A program made the translations under genes and the position numbers. From assembly GCA_035222895.1 (NCBI GenBank), contig JAVYIG010005398.1:1-64000 (forward strand): DNA of 64,000 bases, written 5' to 3'. The stretch's first letter is position 1. Every line of letters begins with the position of its first letter. This stretch comes from Strongylocentrotus droebachiensis (taxonomy: Eukaryota; Echinodermata; Echinoidea; Camarodonta; Strongylocentrotidae). The notes beneath the pieces were generated by a model. That model saw nothing but the letters and a program-made list of their open reading frames with translations, was not told where the DNA came from and did not search any database. Of the stretch, positions 50,291 to 61,649 are shown piece after piece.

Positions 50291-51050
50291 CACTACTACT
50301 ACTGCTGCTGCTACTACTACTATAATACCACCACCACTTCTACAACAACAACATCATTACTACTACCAATAGTAATACTAATATGGAACATGATAATAAC
50401 AATAATGATAATAGTAATAACAATACAATAATAATAATACTGCTACCACTACTACCACCACTACTACTAGTAGTAGTAGTACTACTACTACTACTGCTAC
50501 AATACTACCACCACCAGCAGCAGCACACTACTATACTTCTACTACTATTACAACAACAGCATAACTACTACTACAAACAACTACTACTACTATTACTAGT
50601 ATACTACTACTTCTACTTCTACTTCCGATAATAATAATATTAAATAAAAAAAATAGTAATGATAATGATAATAATAATATTAATACTGCTACCATTACTA
50701 CTGCTTCTGCTGCTGCTTCTTCTATTCCTAAAATATCTACTAAATATTCAACCACTAACTTCAACTACATTTAATTCTACTACTACTACCACTAACACCA
50801 CTACTGCTGTTGATGATGTTGCTACCAATCTACCTGTACTACTACAATAACTTCTACTACTACTACTACTACTATTACTACTACCACTGCTACTAATAAT
50901 ACTTATTCTACATTGTAAATGTTATTACTACTATTACTGTAATTGCTACTAAATCTACAACTACTGTCAGTACTGTCACTTCTACTACCAGCAATACTAA
51001 TACTAATACTCTTACTACTACTACTACTACTACTACTACCACTTCTTCTT
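50218..51050. repeat. (CTA/ACT)n and related trinucleotide array
   Basis: About 830 bp dominated by CTA, with TAA, TTC and CTG variants and interrupted segments. The left part, before the hAT-like insertion, starts at about 49910. Poly-Thr and poly-Val frames are artefacts. Confidence 0.95.
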
Positions 51051-51059
51051 CTTATACCT

Positions 51060-52690
51060 CTCTAGTTGTTGCTGCTATATCATTTCATGATTTTTCTTTT
51101 AATTGTTATTATAAAGTCCTACACTACATTGTGATAAAGATTAGTTGTCCTCAAGCACGAAAACTGCTATTGAGCGACAATGTAAAGTACATGTAGGTTT
51201 CGACAGGTGGCGCCCTATCGAAAACAACTTCTCGAGCAGAAAGATCTTCTTTTAAATATTCTTTCCCCTTCGAAAAAATAAAATGTAAAAAAATAAAAGG
51301 TCGGGACAAGTAAATTTAAAATGTTTATTTTTCTTCTGGGCATGAACAAACAATATCAATTTATATTGTACATGTGTTTTTCTCTTTTGGAAGTCAGTAT
51401 TGTGTAGTTATCTATCTTCTATGAACTTTATTCAAAACATTAATTTCGGGAAATGCTCTCAGGGTAACAATCAATATTAATGGGATTAAACAATTGATAA
51501 TTTCCAAATCTTTAATGAATCACACGTAAAAAAAATGAATGTTCACATAGACAAATGTCGAAATATGACAAGAATTTCGTATAAAATAGATATGTTGTAA
51601 TTGGACAAATTTATGATATCACTGGAACACACCTTAGCACTTGGATATTTTCTAGATTATATTCTATTTTACATTTGATGTGAATTTTCTTAAATTTTCT
51701 AGATACTAGCAAAATACAAGCATACAAAACGTTTAAATGTGCAGAATCAAGTAAATACCAACATGTGTGTATGTGCCAAGCTAACAATTACATGATTCGC
51801 ACTTCAGTAATTGGGGCTTTGTATTTTTATTTTCTCGTTTGTTTGTTCGGGTTTTTTCAAATGTCATTGGAACTTGTTTTGTTATTTTATCAGTCATCGC
51901 GTATATACTAGGTACAAAAAAATCTCACATACTCTTTAAAGTGGCCTTATTTTTGATTAGGTTTGAACCCCAGTTTCTTTTTCTTTTCTTTTTTTTTGCC
52001 ACGAAATCAATGTTCTTGAATAGAACATTCAAACACAGAGCATTACCTGAAAATCGTTTTTGTAAAATTAAAGAAAAACAAAAATAGTATGTGTACACGC
52101 ACGGTCAATCAGTTTTTGAGACTAAAGCACACATGTCAGTGAAGTGGAAAACTGTGTAATTGTGAATCTCACGTTTAGATTAAAATTTTGAAATAGACAC
52201 GTGTTAATTCCATTTTTTGTATAAATATCATAAAACACATATTAGAATTTGATAGTTCAAATGTTTTGACGTTTTCTTCTTTCTGTTTCTTCTCTTTTCT
52301 AACGCTGAAATCAGATTGTTAAAATTTAAATATAGATTGGTTTTGCAATCTTACAGGCAATTCCTGGGCAAAATTATCCCATCCTTGATTGTATATGAAA
52401 GTTGTAATTAGACCACGTCCATCATTGATATTTTAGCGGAATTGAGTCTCAGAGAGTATTCTGATAAAAGATCTCTGAATTAGGTTGTGACATTCACATG
52501 CACGTTATGTGTGTATTCATCACGGATTGAGTATTAGAGAATAAATGTTTTGGAAATACTTGCAGAAAACTGTCAGGTAGCCTTGTTTCACTTTATCATT
52601 TTGTGTAGTGTTAGCATGTTGAGATCAGAAAGGTGTGAGGATGAAGAAATTGGCATTACTTGATTGATATAATCAATCAACAAAATGTAG
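51060..52690. other. Intergenic AT-rich stretch
   Basis: No gene or repeat structure recognised. Confidence 0.5.
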
Positions 52691-52694
52691 TCAT

Positions 52695-52805
52695 AAATTT
52701 AGGTTGATTGACTGATTGATTGATTGATTGATCGATTGGTTGATCGATCGATTGATTGATTGAGTGACTGATTGATTTTGATTGATTTCGATTGATTTTG
52801 ATTCG
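52695..52805. repeat. (GATT)n tetranucleotide repeat
   Basis: TGAT units with GATC variants, preceded by the short inverted sequence TTGATTGATATAATCAATCAA. Confidence 0.9.
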
Positions 52806-53277
52806 GACACGCTTGTAAGCCTATTTGATTGCTTGGTTGTTGGATTAATTGGATATCTGGGTTTGACTAATTTAAGGCCTAATCTCACCTTTTTCGGAGG
52901 ATTACTCCTCTAGGGCAATAACCCTCGGACAGATATTACCCCGGACCGTTCTAGTCCAAGCGATGACGTTGTATAAAACAGTCAAAACAAAATGTACCCA
53001 AAACAAAGATGAGATAAATACCTATTGGCGTTCTATACAATGAGTACAGCATATGTCAGGATAATCAAGTAAAATGTCACTAATGCAGTTGAGCAATAAC
53101 GATATATTATATTCAACATATTCAATAATAACTATAGGCCTACTTATATCAATTTTCATGAAATGATAATAATTATTTTGAAAAAACAACACATAACTGA
53201 TGGGAAAGCAATGCTGGGTTTATATTAGTCTCATCACAATCATAGGAGTATCGACGTTTAATTAGGGCTCTGTGCCC

Positions 53278-53490
53278 TACGTCATAATAGTAATACACAG
53301 AAGTCGTAGACTTTTGCCCCACCCCCCCCCCCCCCCCCCTCTTCCCCCTTTTAAGCGTGATTGTGACGTCATGGTTATGATGGGCGAATTCTAGTTACGT
53401 CATAATAGCAAGCGCCAAAAATTACGCGCGCGTTGTTGATACTATTTGCGCGTACATAATCAAAACAAACGTGACGTATTGACGTACGTA
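53278..53490. promoter_or_regulatory. Cluster of CRE/ATF-like sites upstream of KY-family gene
   Basis: A full palindromic TGACGTCA sits at 53364-53371. TACGTCATAATAG occurs twice, at 53278-53290 and 53396-53408, and further TGACGT half-sites occur at about 53472 and 53480. It lies 400-600 bp upstream of the 5' exon boundary at 53894. CREB/ATF binding is inferred from the motif only. A C18 run lies between the first two sites. Confidence 0.35.
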
Positions 53491-53650
53491 CAGTGTTAAG
53501 TTATGTAGACAGCAAATAACTAAATAGTGATTTCATTATGCAGTGAACAATATGGAACCCGTGGTTTCGTATAGTCAATTTGAATTCTGCCTCTATTTTT
53601 GCCTTTTTTGTTTCTTTGTCTTGATTATATGTTTACGCTCGTTGTTTTTA

Positions 53651-53894
53651 GAGGGGGATAAGTCACAGGCTACTCCAAATAGAAATCGTAGAGAACGGAA
53701 CATCCGGCAACATCAGCTTTAGTTTAGTTTGGCAGACACGGCGATGCTAGCCAAACCATGTCTGTTGCCGTGGCGTCGATTTACTTCAGCACACACAAAT
53801 ATCTGGGAACCAGTCTCGAGGCAAAGTGAAATCAGGCAGGATTTTGGTGAGATCAGCAAGACTGAGATGCCGGTAAAGACTTCAAGTTAAGTAG
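53651..53894 (+). other. Probable 5' non-coding exon of the KY-family gene
   Basis: The sequence ends at a strong donor, AG followed by GTGAGT at 53895-53900, and the next good acceptor is at 54703, just before the start codon. The left edge is uncertain: either transcription starts in about 53650-53750, or TTGTTTTTAG at 53641-53650 is an acceptor. The exon has no ATG-initiated frame that continues into the coding exon. Confidence 0.45.
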
Positions 53895-53941
53895 GTGAGT
53901 CCATCAAAGTTAGATTAGTATGCCTATAATTATGTTGAGGT

Positions 53942-53990
53942 GGGGGGGGGGGGGGGGGGGGGGCGGGCGGGGGAAGGGGGGGGGGGGTTG
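53942..53990. repeat. Poly-G tract in first intron
   Basis: A G run of about 22, followed by GCGGGCGGGGGAA and a second run of about 12 G. It begins some 47 nt after the predicted donor. This can form G-quadruplexes on the coding strand of DNA or RNA. Confidence 0.85.
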
Positions 53991-54703
53991 GGTGTCCGGA
54001 CACTTGTCTTTACGAACATTAAGCCTTCCCTTTTGCCTTCGTAATTAACTTAAAAATATTCATCGAATAACACTAAACATCATAAATAAGTGTGCTTTAT
54101 AATAGTGTCCAACAATATGTCTTAGAAGATTAAGTAAATGTAGCTTGTAAACTTGTTCGAATTGCTGTTTTAAATCAATTGACCGGATACACTAGCAGTC
54201 CAGACACAATTGGTTTTCAAACAGTAATTTGAATAACTTGATATAGATCTAGACCTCTAGCGATGACCTGGGTCTATGTTGGACATTATTATTATAAAGG
54301 ACAAATGGGTCTAGAATCTAGCTGTGGCAAAGGCAAAAGACTAGGTGCTTAATTTACTTTTTCGTCTAGTTGTTAAGCGGCGAGACGTCGCCGTGCCCCC
54401 CCCCCCCATCCCCATCCCCATCGTACCACTTCCCAAACCGGAACTTAAGAGAATCGAAAGCCCAATGCCAACTTAGCATTAAATTAAGCGATGTAAACAA
54501 TTTACCTACTATTTTCTCAATATTTAACAGTAAACAAATAGTCTAGCTAGGAATTGATAAATCGTTGTTGTTAGTAGTGTTGTTCTTGTCTTCTTCTTTT
54601 TTTTCTTTTTACACACCTGTTGCAAGAAAATTGAATTGAAAGATAAATTGCATTAATCTCTTCTGATTTTCTTTTCCCTTCTTTTTTCCCCTGCTCGTTG
54701 CAG

Positions 54704-54762
54704 AAAGCACGGATTTTCGAAATAACATTTCGATTCAAGCTTCCTGATTGCCGATTTTGAAG
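54704..54762 (+). other. 5' UTR part of coding exon 1, KY-family gene
   Basis: A polypyrimidine tract (TTCTTTTTTCCCCTGC) and TTGCAG precede 54704. The 59 nt to the start codon contain no ATG. The start has A at -3 and G at +4, a good initiation context. Confidence 0.65.
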
Positions 54763-55344
54763 ATGGGTTGCGAGAAGTCGACTCCGATTCAGGAGCAGCC
54801 TTCTTTCATGGTGCCCTCCCGGCCACTGAGCAGCCAGTCAGAGATGAAGGAGAGCGCCTCTTGGACTCCTGGAGAAAAGGTTCGGTTGCAGCAAGGGCTA
54901 CTTTCAACATTACCAGCTAACAGTTACAAGAACTCAGCAAACGCCCAAGTCATTCATCTCCCCGCCAATCCAAAGGATCTCGATCTGACCAAGATGGATG
55001 TGCCCACTCTGTCAAAACTCCTTAGGGACGATCAAAAGACCACTGAAAATGACACAATATCTGGTAAACTTCATTTACCTTTTATGGCAAATTCGTCAGA
55101 CACTGATACATCCCAAGACTCGGACATCTCCAAGAAGTCCAAGCATGCTAAAGTCATTGTCACATCGCCTTTCGATTCTTCAGTGAAGTACTCCGTTGAG
55201 GACCCATCCGAGGTGCTGTTTGGCATTGATGCTTTTCCTCGTGGTGACGAGAACATTTCGCCAGACGATACTATTTGGTCTGAAAAGAGAGAGCTCATGC
55301 CAAGCTACAACTATGTGAAGTCACTGGATAAGCGTGCTCTCAAG
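54763..55344 (+). CDS. KY-family gene, coding exon 1
   Basis: Encodes residues 1-194, ending LDKRALK, phase 0. The donor is AAG followed by GTAGCA. The in-frame TTG at 54748 is not the start: it is not ATG, and the ATG at 54763 gives the MGC acylation signal in good context. The exon is N-terminal tail and lacks the catalytic core. Confidence 0.85.
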
Positions 55345-58300
55345 GTAGCATTTTGATTTTATTATGATACCTTGTACATCATGTAAGAGACTCATATAAA
55401 AAGAAAATTGTCTCGAATACAGTCGTTAAACATGATCCTTTTAAATATTGGATCTTTCCTATGTATACCCTCATTGGAAATCCGAGAGCTTCGACAAGTG
55501 AGCTTGTCCTCCTTTTCCAGCCTAATAAATGATGATTCTTATAAGTGACGTGAAAATCAGAAAAATATAGGATCTGACATCCATTACTCTGTTTAAATTA
55601 CCATGTCAGGCGCCCGAGGATTTACGAAAGGCGAAACCAGACAAAATCGTCAGCTACTTGACAAAGGGGGCCAAGAACGATTTCCAGAGGTTCAGGGTGC
55701 TGTTCCGTTGGGTGGCCCACGCGATATCTTACGATGTCCGCCTCAACACCACCAGTGGTGAAGATGGGTGCAGTCAGGCACCGGTGGATGTCCTTCAGTC
55801 TGGTAAAACAGATTGCTGCGGCTATTCCAAGCTCTTGCAGTACCTGTGCAGGTTAGTTGAACCCCGGACCGGTCACACCAATGATACCGACTCCAGACCG
55901 ATAAAAGACCGGACAAAGAATCACGTTACTCTAATGATGTGGCCCAGAGATTGTCGATTGTCGGTCCAGTTGAAGTCGAGCTGAAGTTGGCTTGGATTTG
56001 GGTTGAATTCGGATCGGAGTCAGTTAGAATTTCTTTCAAAGGAAAAGTATTAAACATTCCAAACGAACTAAATTTTTCCCGGAAATTTTTGAACCAGTAG
56101 TACAAACAACAAAAGAATTGTCTATGTTTCTAAAGTTAAATTACTTTCTGATTGTCAGTGTTCGGCGAACGTTTGAAGAATGATCGGTGACTGATTGATT
56201 ATCACTCGTCGTTGAGCTGCCGATTTTTTTTCTCAACCAATATCGCCCGTTAATAGTCGATAAGAACTGGAGATCAGTCGGCTGTCAGTCGATAATCGGT
56301 CTGAGAGCCTTGGAAGACCGAGAAAAAAATCTATAATCCACAAACAGTTTGGCCCGCCCCCCCCCCCCCCCCCCCCACTCAGGGGTCGGAATGACCGCAT
56401 GCGTGTTGCCAAAATGTCCGGTAAAGGGGTACTTTTTGTGCGACAAAGTCCGGCCCGAGAATTGTAAAAAAAAAGGGGTGTATTTGACCTTTCACCCGGA
56501 GATTTCTTTAAAAAGGGGGTGTTTTTTCTTTTTTTCCTCTCATCTCTTTGGACTCCTGAGAAATTATTCCAAATTTAGGGGGGTACATTGAGCATTTTTC
56601 CTGATTTAGGGGGGTCTCCAAGGCAGGAAAAGCCCGCGAAAAGCCCGCGAAAGGGGGGTTCGAAAATGTTGGCAGTCGTCAGATAGGGGGTGCTTTCAAA
56701 AAGAGGGAACGAGCATATGCGTACCCTAAATAACACTGAGTGGGGGGGGGGGGGGCAGTTTGGTCAGCAAAGCTTTTTTCGATGCCACAGCACAAACTTC
56801 TAGCTTACCAAAATGCATCGGATACCAATCTCCGACACTATAGACAACTTTTTAAATACTGCCTAAAACTACTCGGTGACCTCTGACAATTATTGACTCC
56901 GCACCAGGGGTTGTCGGGAGGAGGCAACAGGTCGTACCTCTATCGTGACTTAGGTTTCACGCTGATTTCTGGAAGGTCCTTGCAATTGCTTCGAATTGCC
57001 TTCATAATTTGTTTAGTTCATTTAAAATGACTCTACTAACACAATGTAATCGCAACCCCCCCCCCCCCCCCCTCCTTTGCCCACAGTTTGACCGGTCTCG
57101 CATGCGAAGTGGTGGTGGGATACAACAAAAATCTCCTGCCTGGCAAGACACCCTTTGCGCATGCCTGGAATAGGATACGGCTCAACGGTCGCTGGTATCT
57201 TTCAGACTGTACCGCTGCGACGTATCCGTCAGGTAAATAGGAACCTTGACATGTGTCTCTGTAGTCCGCTCACGGAAGCCTTTTGCATAAAGAGTTGTCT
57301 TTAGTTGCACCTTCAATTTTAACCAATAGGAATGCTAAAGGCTCGTTCAGATATGACTTGGAAAAGAAACAAAAACGCGGAAATAAACGGCGACTACGCG
57401 CCACGTCATGGAGATCGTAGCTTTTTATTTCCATATCTTATTGATAGTAATTGTACGATATAATTATTAAAAAATGGACGGTATGACAATGTAATACAAA
57501 GTCATTCTGCAGTTTTACACTATCAAAGGTGCATCCAGTTTCACATAATTTACTTGACAAGTATAAAACCTGATGATAATGTTTACACAATTAACTAACT
57601 TATCTGATTCCTTTTCCTTCTTGTGTTAAGTTTGAAACAATCAAATTACGGTTTTTTGTTTTTGTGTTCAGTGTATGAAAAATGATGTTGCAGGTCTTAA
57701 GTTATATTAAAATAAAATGGAAGAAACGTAAATTTAGGAAATACAGCCATAAAAAACCAAGGCTCATGCAGAAAAAAAGGGGAAATCAGTCAAATCAAAT
57801 CAAATGTGTATTTCTTCATTCCACTTTTGTTAATTTATATTAATACATGGTAGATACGTATATCGTGCCATGTTTGCAATTAAAACATTTTATTTAACAA
57901 AAAAGGAGAGAGAATTTAATGTATATTGTTTATAATGCGGTAAAAATGTATCTAAATTCTAAATGTTTGGTTTAATTTCAATCAGATTCGTCGTGCTGTC
58001 CTGATAAGTTCAGAGAGTACGAGTTTTTAGCCGAACCGCAATACTTCCACTCTCGCCGCCTCCCTGACCCTCTGGACAGATACGATGAGCCAGTCCCTTA
58101 CATCTCACTCCAACAGTTCAACCTCCAACCCACGTTCGGTGCCTTGGCGTCGCTTTGCAACTTACAGGTCCTTAGTCATAGCATGGGAGTAATACGAGCA
58201 GATGAGCACAACCAAGTTCGCATCACCATGATGAGTTCTGTTCCCATGAAAACATGGACGTCGTTGACCGCGTCGACGGACTTCAACGACCACCGGGAGC

Positions 58301-59652
58301 ATGCAGTACAGTGGTGGGATGGAAACGTGTTACACAGCGTCATCGATCTCCCCCACAACGGCATCTGGGACTTCAAGGTCTTTGGGCAATTGATTTGCGA
58401 CAGGGGTAGAAAACGCGATCCGAATGCAGTGATGCCTCCGACCGTTGTAGACACGGGACATTATCACTTGGTAACATTTACTATCATCGCCAAAGGTGGA
58501 TGTACGAATCCGCCTCGTATGGGCCCTGATTCGGGCATGTGTGGGTCGATGATCAACTGCACGCAAGTTCGTCCATTGACACACGTTTCGCCTTTTGTGG
58601 ATGCCGTGTACGGCAAGGCAGTCGTCGGGTTCATCACTGAAGATTACAGAGTGAAAATGGTGTACAGGTTCTTCAATGTGGACACCTGCCAACGATTTAT
58701 TTCCAATCATGTGTACATGGAGAGGGTCGGAGACAGGGTGTTTGTCCATGTCTTCTGCCCCGCACCGGGGCGGTATGTCCTCCGCCTGCTGATCAACACA
58801 TCGGGCAGGGACTACAGCCAACAAGGGGAGTACCTGATCAAGGATGCCGGAGAAAGCGAGGCAACGTACTCCATGACCTTCTCGCAGACAATGGGGTTCA
58901 ATGTGTGGGGTCCGAACGAGAACTTTGCGGACTACGGTCTAAAGGTGACGTCAGGGCACTCTTCCTCCACGATCATAGCCACTGATGGAGAGGTCCAACT
59001 GAAGATGAGCTGGCCGACCAGCAAGGACTTGGTCTTATCTTGCTGCCTGCAGGACGTCAAACAGGATGATCGTCTCCAAGCACGCCGTGTCATCATCCAC
59101 ACGGTCAGCGATTCAACGACATCGTTATCCGTGACAACTTTCCACATCAGAATGAGAGAGACTGGCTACTTCGTTCTGCAAGTGTACGCACGTCTTAAGG
59201 AAGGTACCCAGAACATACGTGTGGGCGGGTGGCTCATCGTGGTACGCTCGATGTCCAGCAAGCCAAGGTTTCCTGTGGAAGGTCTCATCTGCGGACCTAA
59301 TGATGTCTTCTACAGACTTGGCATGAGGAACAACACGTCTAAGCTTCAAACGGCCGACGGAAAAGGACGCATCGATATATCCTATGCTGCTGACGTCGAG
59401 TGGACATTCCGTTATGATGTGACGTCCTCAAGCCGTGATGGCTATGACAAGGTCATCACCGTGCAGAACACGGTTGTCAAACCATTTGCTGTCTACACGG
59501 CGTCATTCCACTTCGCATTCACAGAGCCCAATGTGTATGCCATCCGTCTGATGACAGTAGGAGAGAGTTATGAATGGAATACTATTGGTTATTGGATTGT
59601 CATCTATGATCCATCCCTCTCGTCTGCATCAGAAAAGAAACGTGTCTGTTAA
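54763..59652 (+). CDS. KY/hillarin-family transglutaminase-like protein (4 coding exons)
   Basis: Coding exons 54763-55344, 55610-55851, 57087-57232 and 57986-59652 join in frame to 878 residues. It belongs to the kyphoscoliosis peptidase (KY)/hillarin/LTD-1 family: cytoplasmic proteins with a transglutaminase-like fold, linked elsewhere to muscle and cytoskeleton. The start is MGCEKST, an N-myristoylation plus palmitoylation type signal, so membrane attachment is likely. Residues 10-190 are polar and probably disordered, with an acidic Ser/Thr patch (SDTDTSQDSD). The transglutaminase-like core is about 195-330: TDCCGYSKLL with catalytic Cys263, FAHAWN with His300, WYLSDCT with Asp315. After FLAEPQYF come about four Ig-like repeats (about 377-494, 524-608, 627-741, 754-863), ending in motifs like GRYVLRLL, GYFVLQV and NVYAIRL. 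Several KY-family members lack proven enzyme activity, so the peptidase/transglutaminase role is unproven. Splice sites were read by eye. Confidence 0.9.
55610..55851 (+). CDS. KY-family gene, coding exon 2 (catalytic Cys)
   Basis: The acceptor CATGTCAG precedes 55610 and the donor GTTAGT follows 55851. 242 nt, phase 0 in and phase 2 out. Encodes 195-274, including the helix RFRVLFRWVAHAISYD and DCCGYS with Cys263. The intron after it carries the 8-bp-TSD element at 56353-56755. Confidence 0.85.
55871..56320. mobile_element. Possible GACCGA-type repeat in KY intron 2
   Basis: GGTCACACCAATGATACCGA and repeated GACCGATAAAAGACCGG words resemble the ends of the element at 30537-30662. A matching right end (TGTGACC type) was not found, so limits are uncertain. 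Confidence 0.3.
56353..56755. mobile_element. Non-autonomous element with poly-C/poly-G ends, 8-bp TSD
   Basis: A perfect 8-bp duplication CAGTTTGG (56345-56352 and 56756-56763) encloses 403 bp. The left end is a C-run followed by CACTCAGGGG. The right end is CACTGAGTG followed by a G-run, so the termini are inverted repeats made of about 14 or more C/G plus CACTCAG. Further inside, CGCATGCG and GCATATGCG are weakly inverse. GGGGGTG-like words and a tandem AAAAGCCCGCG occur inside. Eight-base duplication suggests a hAT-group transposase in trans. It lies in coding intron 2 of the KY-family gene. Confidence 0.8.
57087..57232 (+). CDS. KY-family gene, coding exon 3 (catalytic His, Asp)
   Basis: A pyrimidine-rich acceptor (a C18 run, then TTTGCCCACAG) and the donor GTAAAT bound 146 nt. 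It enters with one base completing Ser275 and leaves one base for Asp324. Encodes LTGLACEVVVGYNK, FAHAWNRIRLNGRW and YLSDCTAATYPS, with His300 and Asp315. Confidence 0.88.
57233..57985. other. KY-family intron 3
   Basis: AT-rich intron with no repeat structure recognised. Confidence 0.6.
57986..59652 (+). CDS. KY-family gene, coding exon 4 (Ig-like repeats)
   Basis: The acceptor TTTCAATCAG precedes 57986. A single 1667-nt exon encodes residues 324-878 to TAA: the end of the core (DSSCCPDKF), then the four Ig-like repeats. Repeat-start motifs GPNENFADYG and GPNDVFYRLG, and strand motifs GEVQLKMSW and GRIDISY, show the internal duplication. No signal peptide or membrane span. Confidence 0.92.
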
Positions 59653-61160
59653 TGAAAAGACTATCAAGAGAGAGAGATGTGGAGACTCTGCCAAAGAAAC
59701 GCATTTTTTTAAAACCGATTAAGAGGCGCTAGTGTGCACTGACGTTATACATCTAAACTAGTAAATGATGATGGACCTTGTATGCATATAGGCCCTAGCT
59801 TTTATTTGTTTACACTTTAAATCAAGATTCAAATGGGAAAATGCCTGCAAACTGACGGCCCGACCAAACGACAGCTTCATGAACCCTCAGAAAAAAATTG
59901 TTAAATGGCCCATTCCGATACCGACATATCAGTCTTGGGCCATTGGTGCATGTGCCGTTGGTCGTTTGAACCGTCGGATAACTTTTCAGAAGGTTCGCAT
60001 GTCCAACACTGCCGGTTCTCTGGGTTTTCTCCTGGTCTACAGCCGATTTTTTAATTTAATTTTTTATTTTTAACAAAAATTCTTAAAGCTGGTAAAGTTA
60101 CTTAGAAATCGTACGTTATACTGATAATAATTTATGTCTCCCATATTAAACCTACATGAAGTCAAATGATTGTTTAAAATACAACTTAAATTGAGTCCTT
60201 AAAATCAATTGATTGTGTTAAAAATGAAAGACACATAATGCATGCAATATTTATTATTGGTACTAATTTTCACACTTGTAGGCCTAGAGTAGATGTCATG
60301 TTTGAAGGGGCGTCTCACTAAGTGAGACCGACGATCTACGATGACCGGCACACCTCAAGACGGGTGGCCCGGGAAGGGGTCAATGTCGGTCTCGTGGACC
60401 CTCAGAAATGTGTTAAAGGCCTCGCGAGCTGTGAGACAATCTGAGCTGAAGGTCATTTTGACAGTTTAGTTTGTAATGTAGAGATTAGTTCAGTTTATAA
60501 TGTAGAGAATAGATCGCAATTGCTTTGTCTTTGTATTCAATCAATTAATTAGCGGAATCCTCCTTGCCTCTACGACCGTTGCGACAATTTTATAGTTTCT
60601 TGTTGCAGTTTATTCAAACGAAAACTGAATATCTAATACGATTCCGCTTTTGATAAATGGACGACCAATCCACTTGTTAAGAAAGAATAACGCACTTCAA
60701 ACAAACTTGGATCACAAATGGGAGTCGTCAGCGTCTTTGTTTTCTTTGATTTAATAACTACTGAAAGAGGTAACGCTAGTGACGTAATAGTAACGGTGTG
60801 TATTCTATTCCTGAATTATTATAGTGCGTAGCGTCACTCATTACGTCGTAATCATAATTAGCATGCCCAGAATATTATTACATGGAAGTAGTTAAGACTC
60901 GCGTTTAGTCTTTCCTCACATATATGGATGCGGGGCAGAAACTATTAAGTGCGTTATTATGATGAATTTTAACAGCGAGTCAGTATTTTTCTTGAATAAT
61001 TGTGTTTATGATGTATTATGTGTATGTATGAAATCGTGACCACTTGTTGAATAATTGTTTCTTATTCCAATGATTCACATTTTAATACTGCATTTTGTGA
61101 TAGTAAAACGTTTACCAACAACCAAACATGTGACAAAGGAGTTTTTTCTCCTTAATATTT
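59653..61160. other. Downstream of KY-family gene, non-coding
   Basis: No AATAAA was found within about 600 nt of the stop. ATTAAA at 60145-60150 is the best candidate poly(A) signal. A small palindrome TCTCACTAAGTGAGA is at about 60313. TGACGTAATAG and TTACGTCGTAA words occur at about 60780-60850. No exon seen. Confidence 0.45.
60145..60150 (+). promoter_or_regulatory. Candidate ATTAAA poly(A) signal, KY-family gene
   Basis: A variant hexamer about 490 nt after the stop codon. Weak, but no canonical signal is nearer. Confidence 0.3.
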
Positions 61161-61164
61161 TGAG

Positions 61165-61307
61165 CGTATTCGAAGCGATGACGATGATGATGATGAAAAG
61201 GATAATGACAGGATGATGATGATGCTGATGCAGATGATGTTGATGCTGCAATGAAGAAGATGATGATGATGATGGTGATGATGATGGTGATGATGATGAT
61301 GGTGGTG

Positions 61308-61339
<32 letters not shown>

Positions 61340-61490
61340 GATGGTGGTGATGATGATGATGATGAAAAAGATAATGACAGGATGATGATGATGATGATGC
61401 TGCAATGATGATGCTGCCGATGCTGATGATGATGGTGATGATGGTGATGAAGATGGTGCTGCTGATGATGAAATGGATATGATGATGATA
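61165..61490. repeat. (GAT)n trinucleotide repeat
   Basis: About 320 bp of GAT with GCT, GGT and GAA variants, containing an internal duplication (ATAATGACAGGATGATGATG at about 61203 and 61370). The GAT-poor extension reaches about 61640. Ser/His/Ile frames on the minus strand are artefacts. Confidence 0.95.
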
Positions 61491-61649
61491 TCAAAGTTGA
61501 TAATGATGGCAAAGATGATAATAATGAGAATGACGATAATAATGAGAAAGATGATGGCATAGATGATGATGGGATTATGTTGATTATGATCATCATTATT
61601 ATAGTGATAGATGATGAGGATGATGGAGAAGATGCTTATAATGATAACT

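Noticed and set aside
50055-50372. Poly-Thr/poly-Val frames
   Set aside because: (CTA)n repeat plus MITE sequence.
50218-51050. CRISPR-like regular repeat
   Set aside because: It is a simple trinucleotide array with no unique spacers, in a eukaryotic context.
59850-60010. Inverted words around GACCAAACGAC / TTGGTCGTTTG downstream of the KY-family gene
   Set aside because: Imperfect and short, with no target duplication. Not called as an element.
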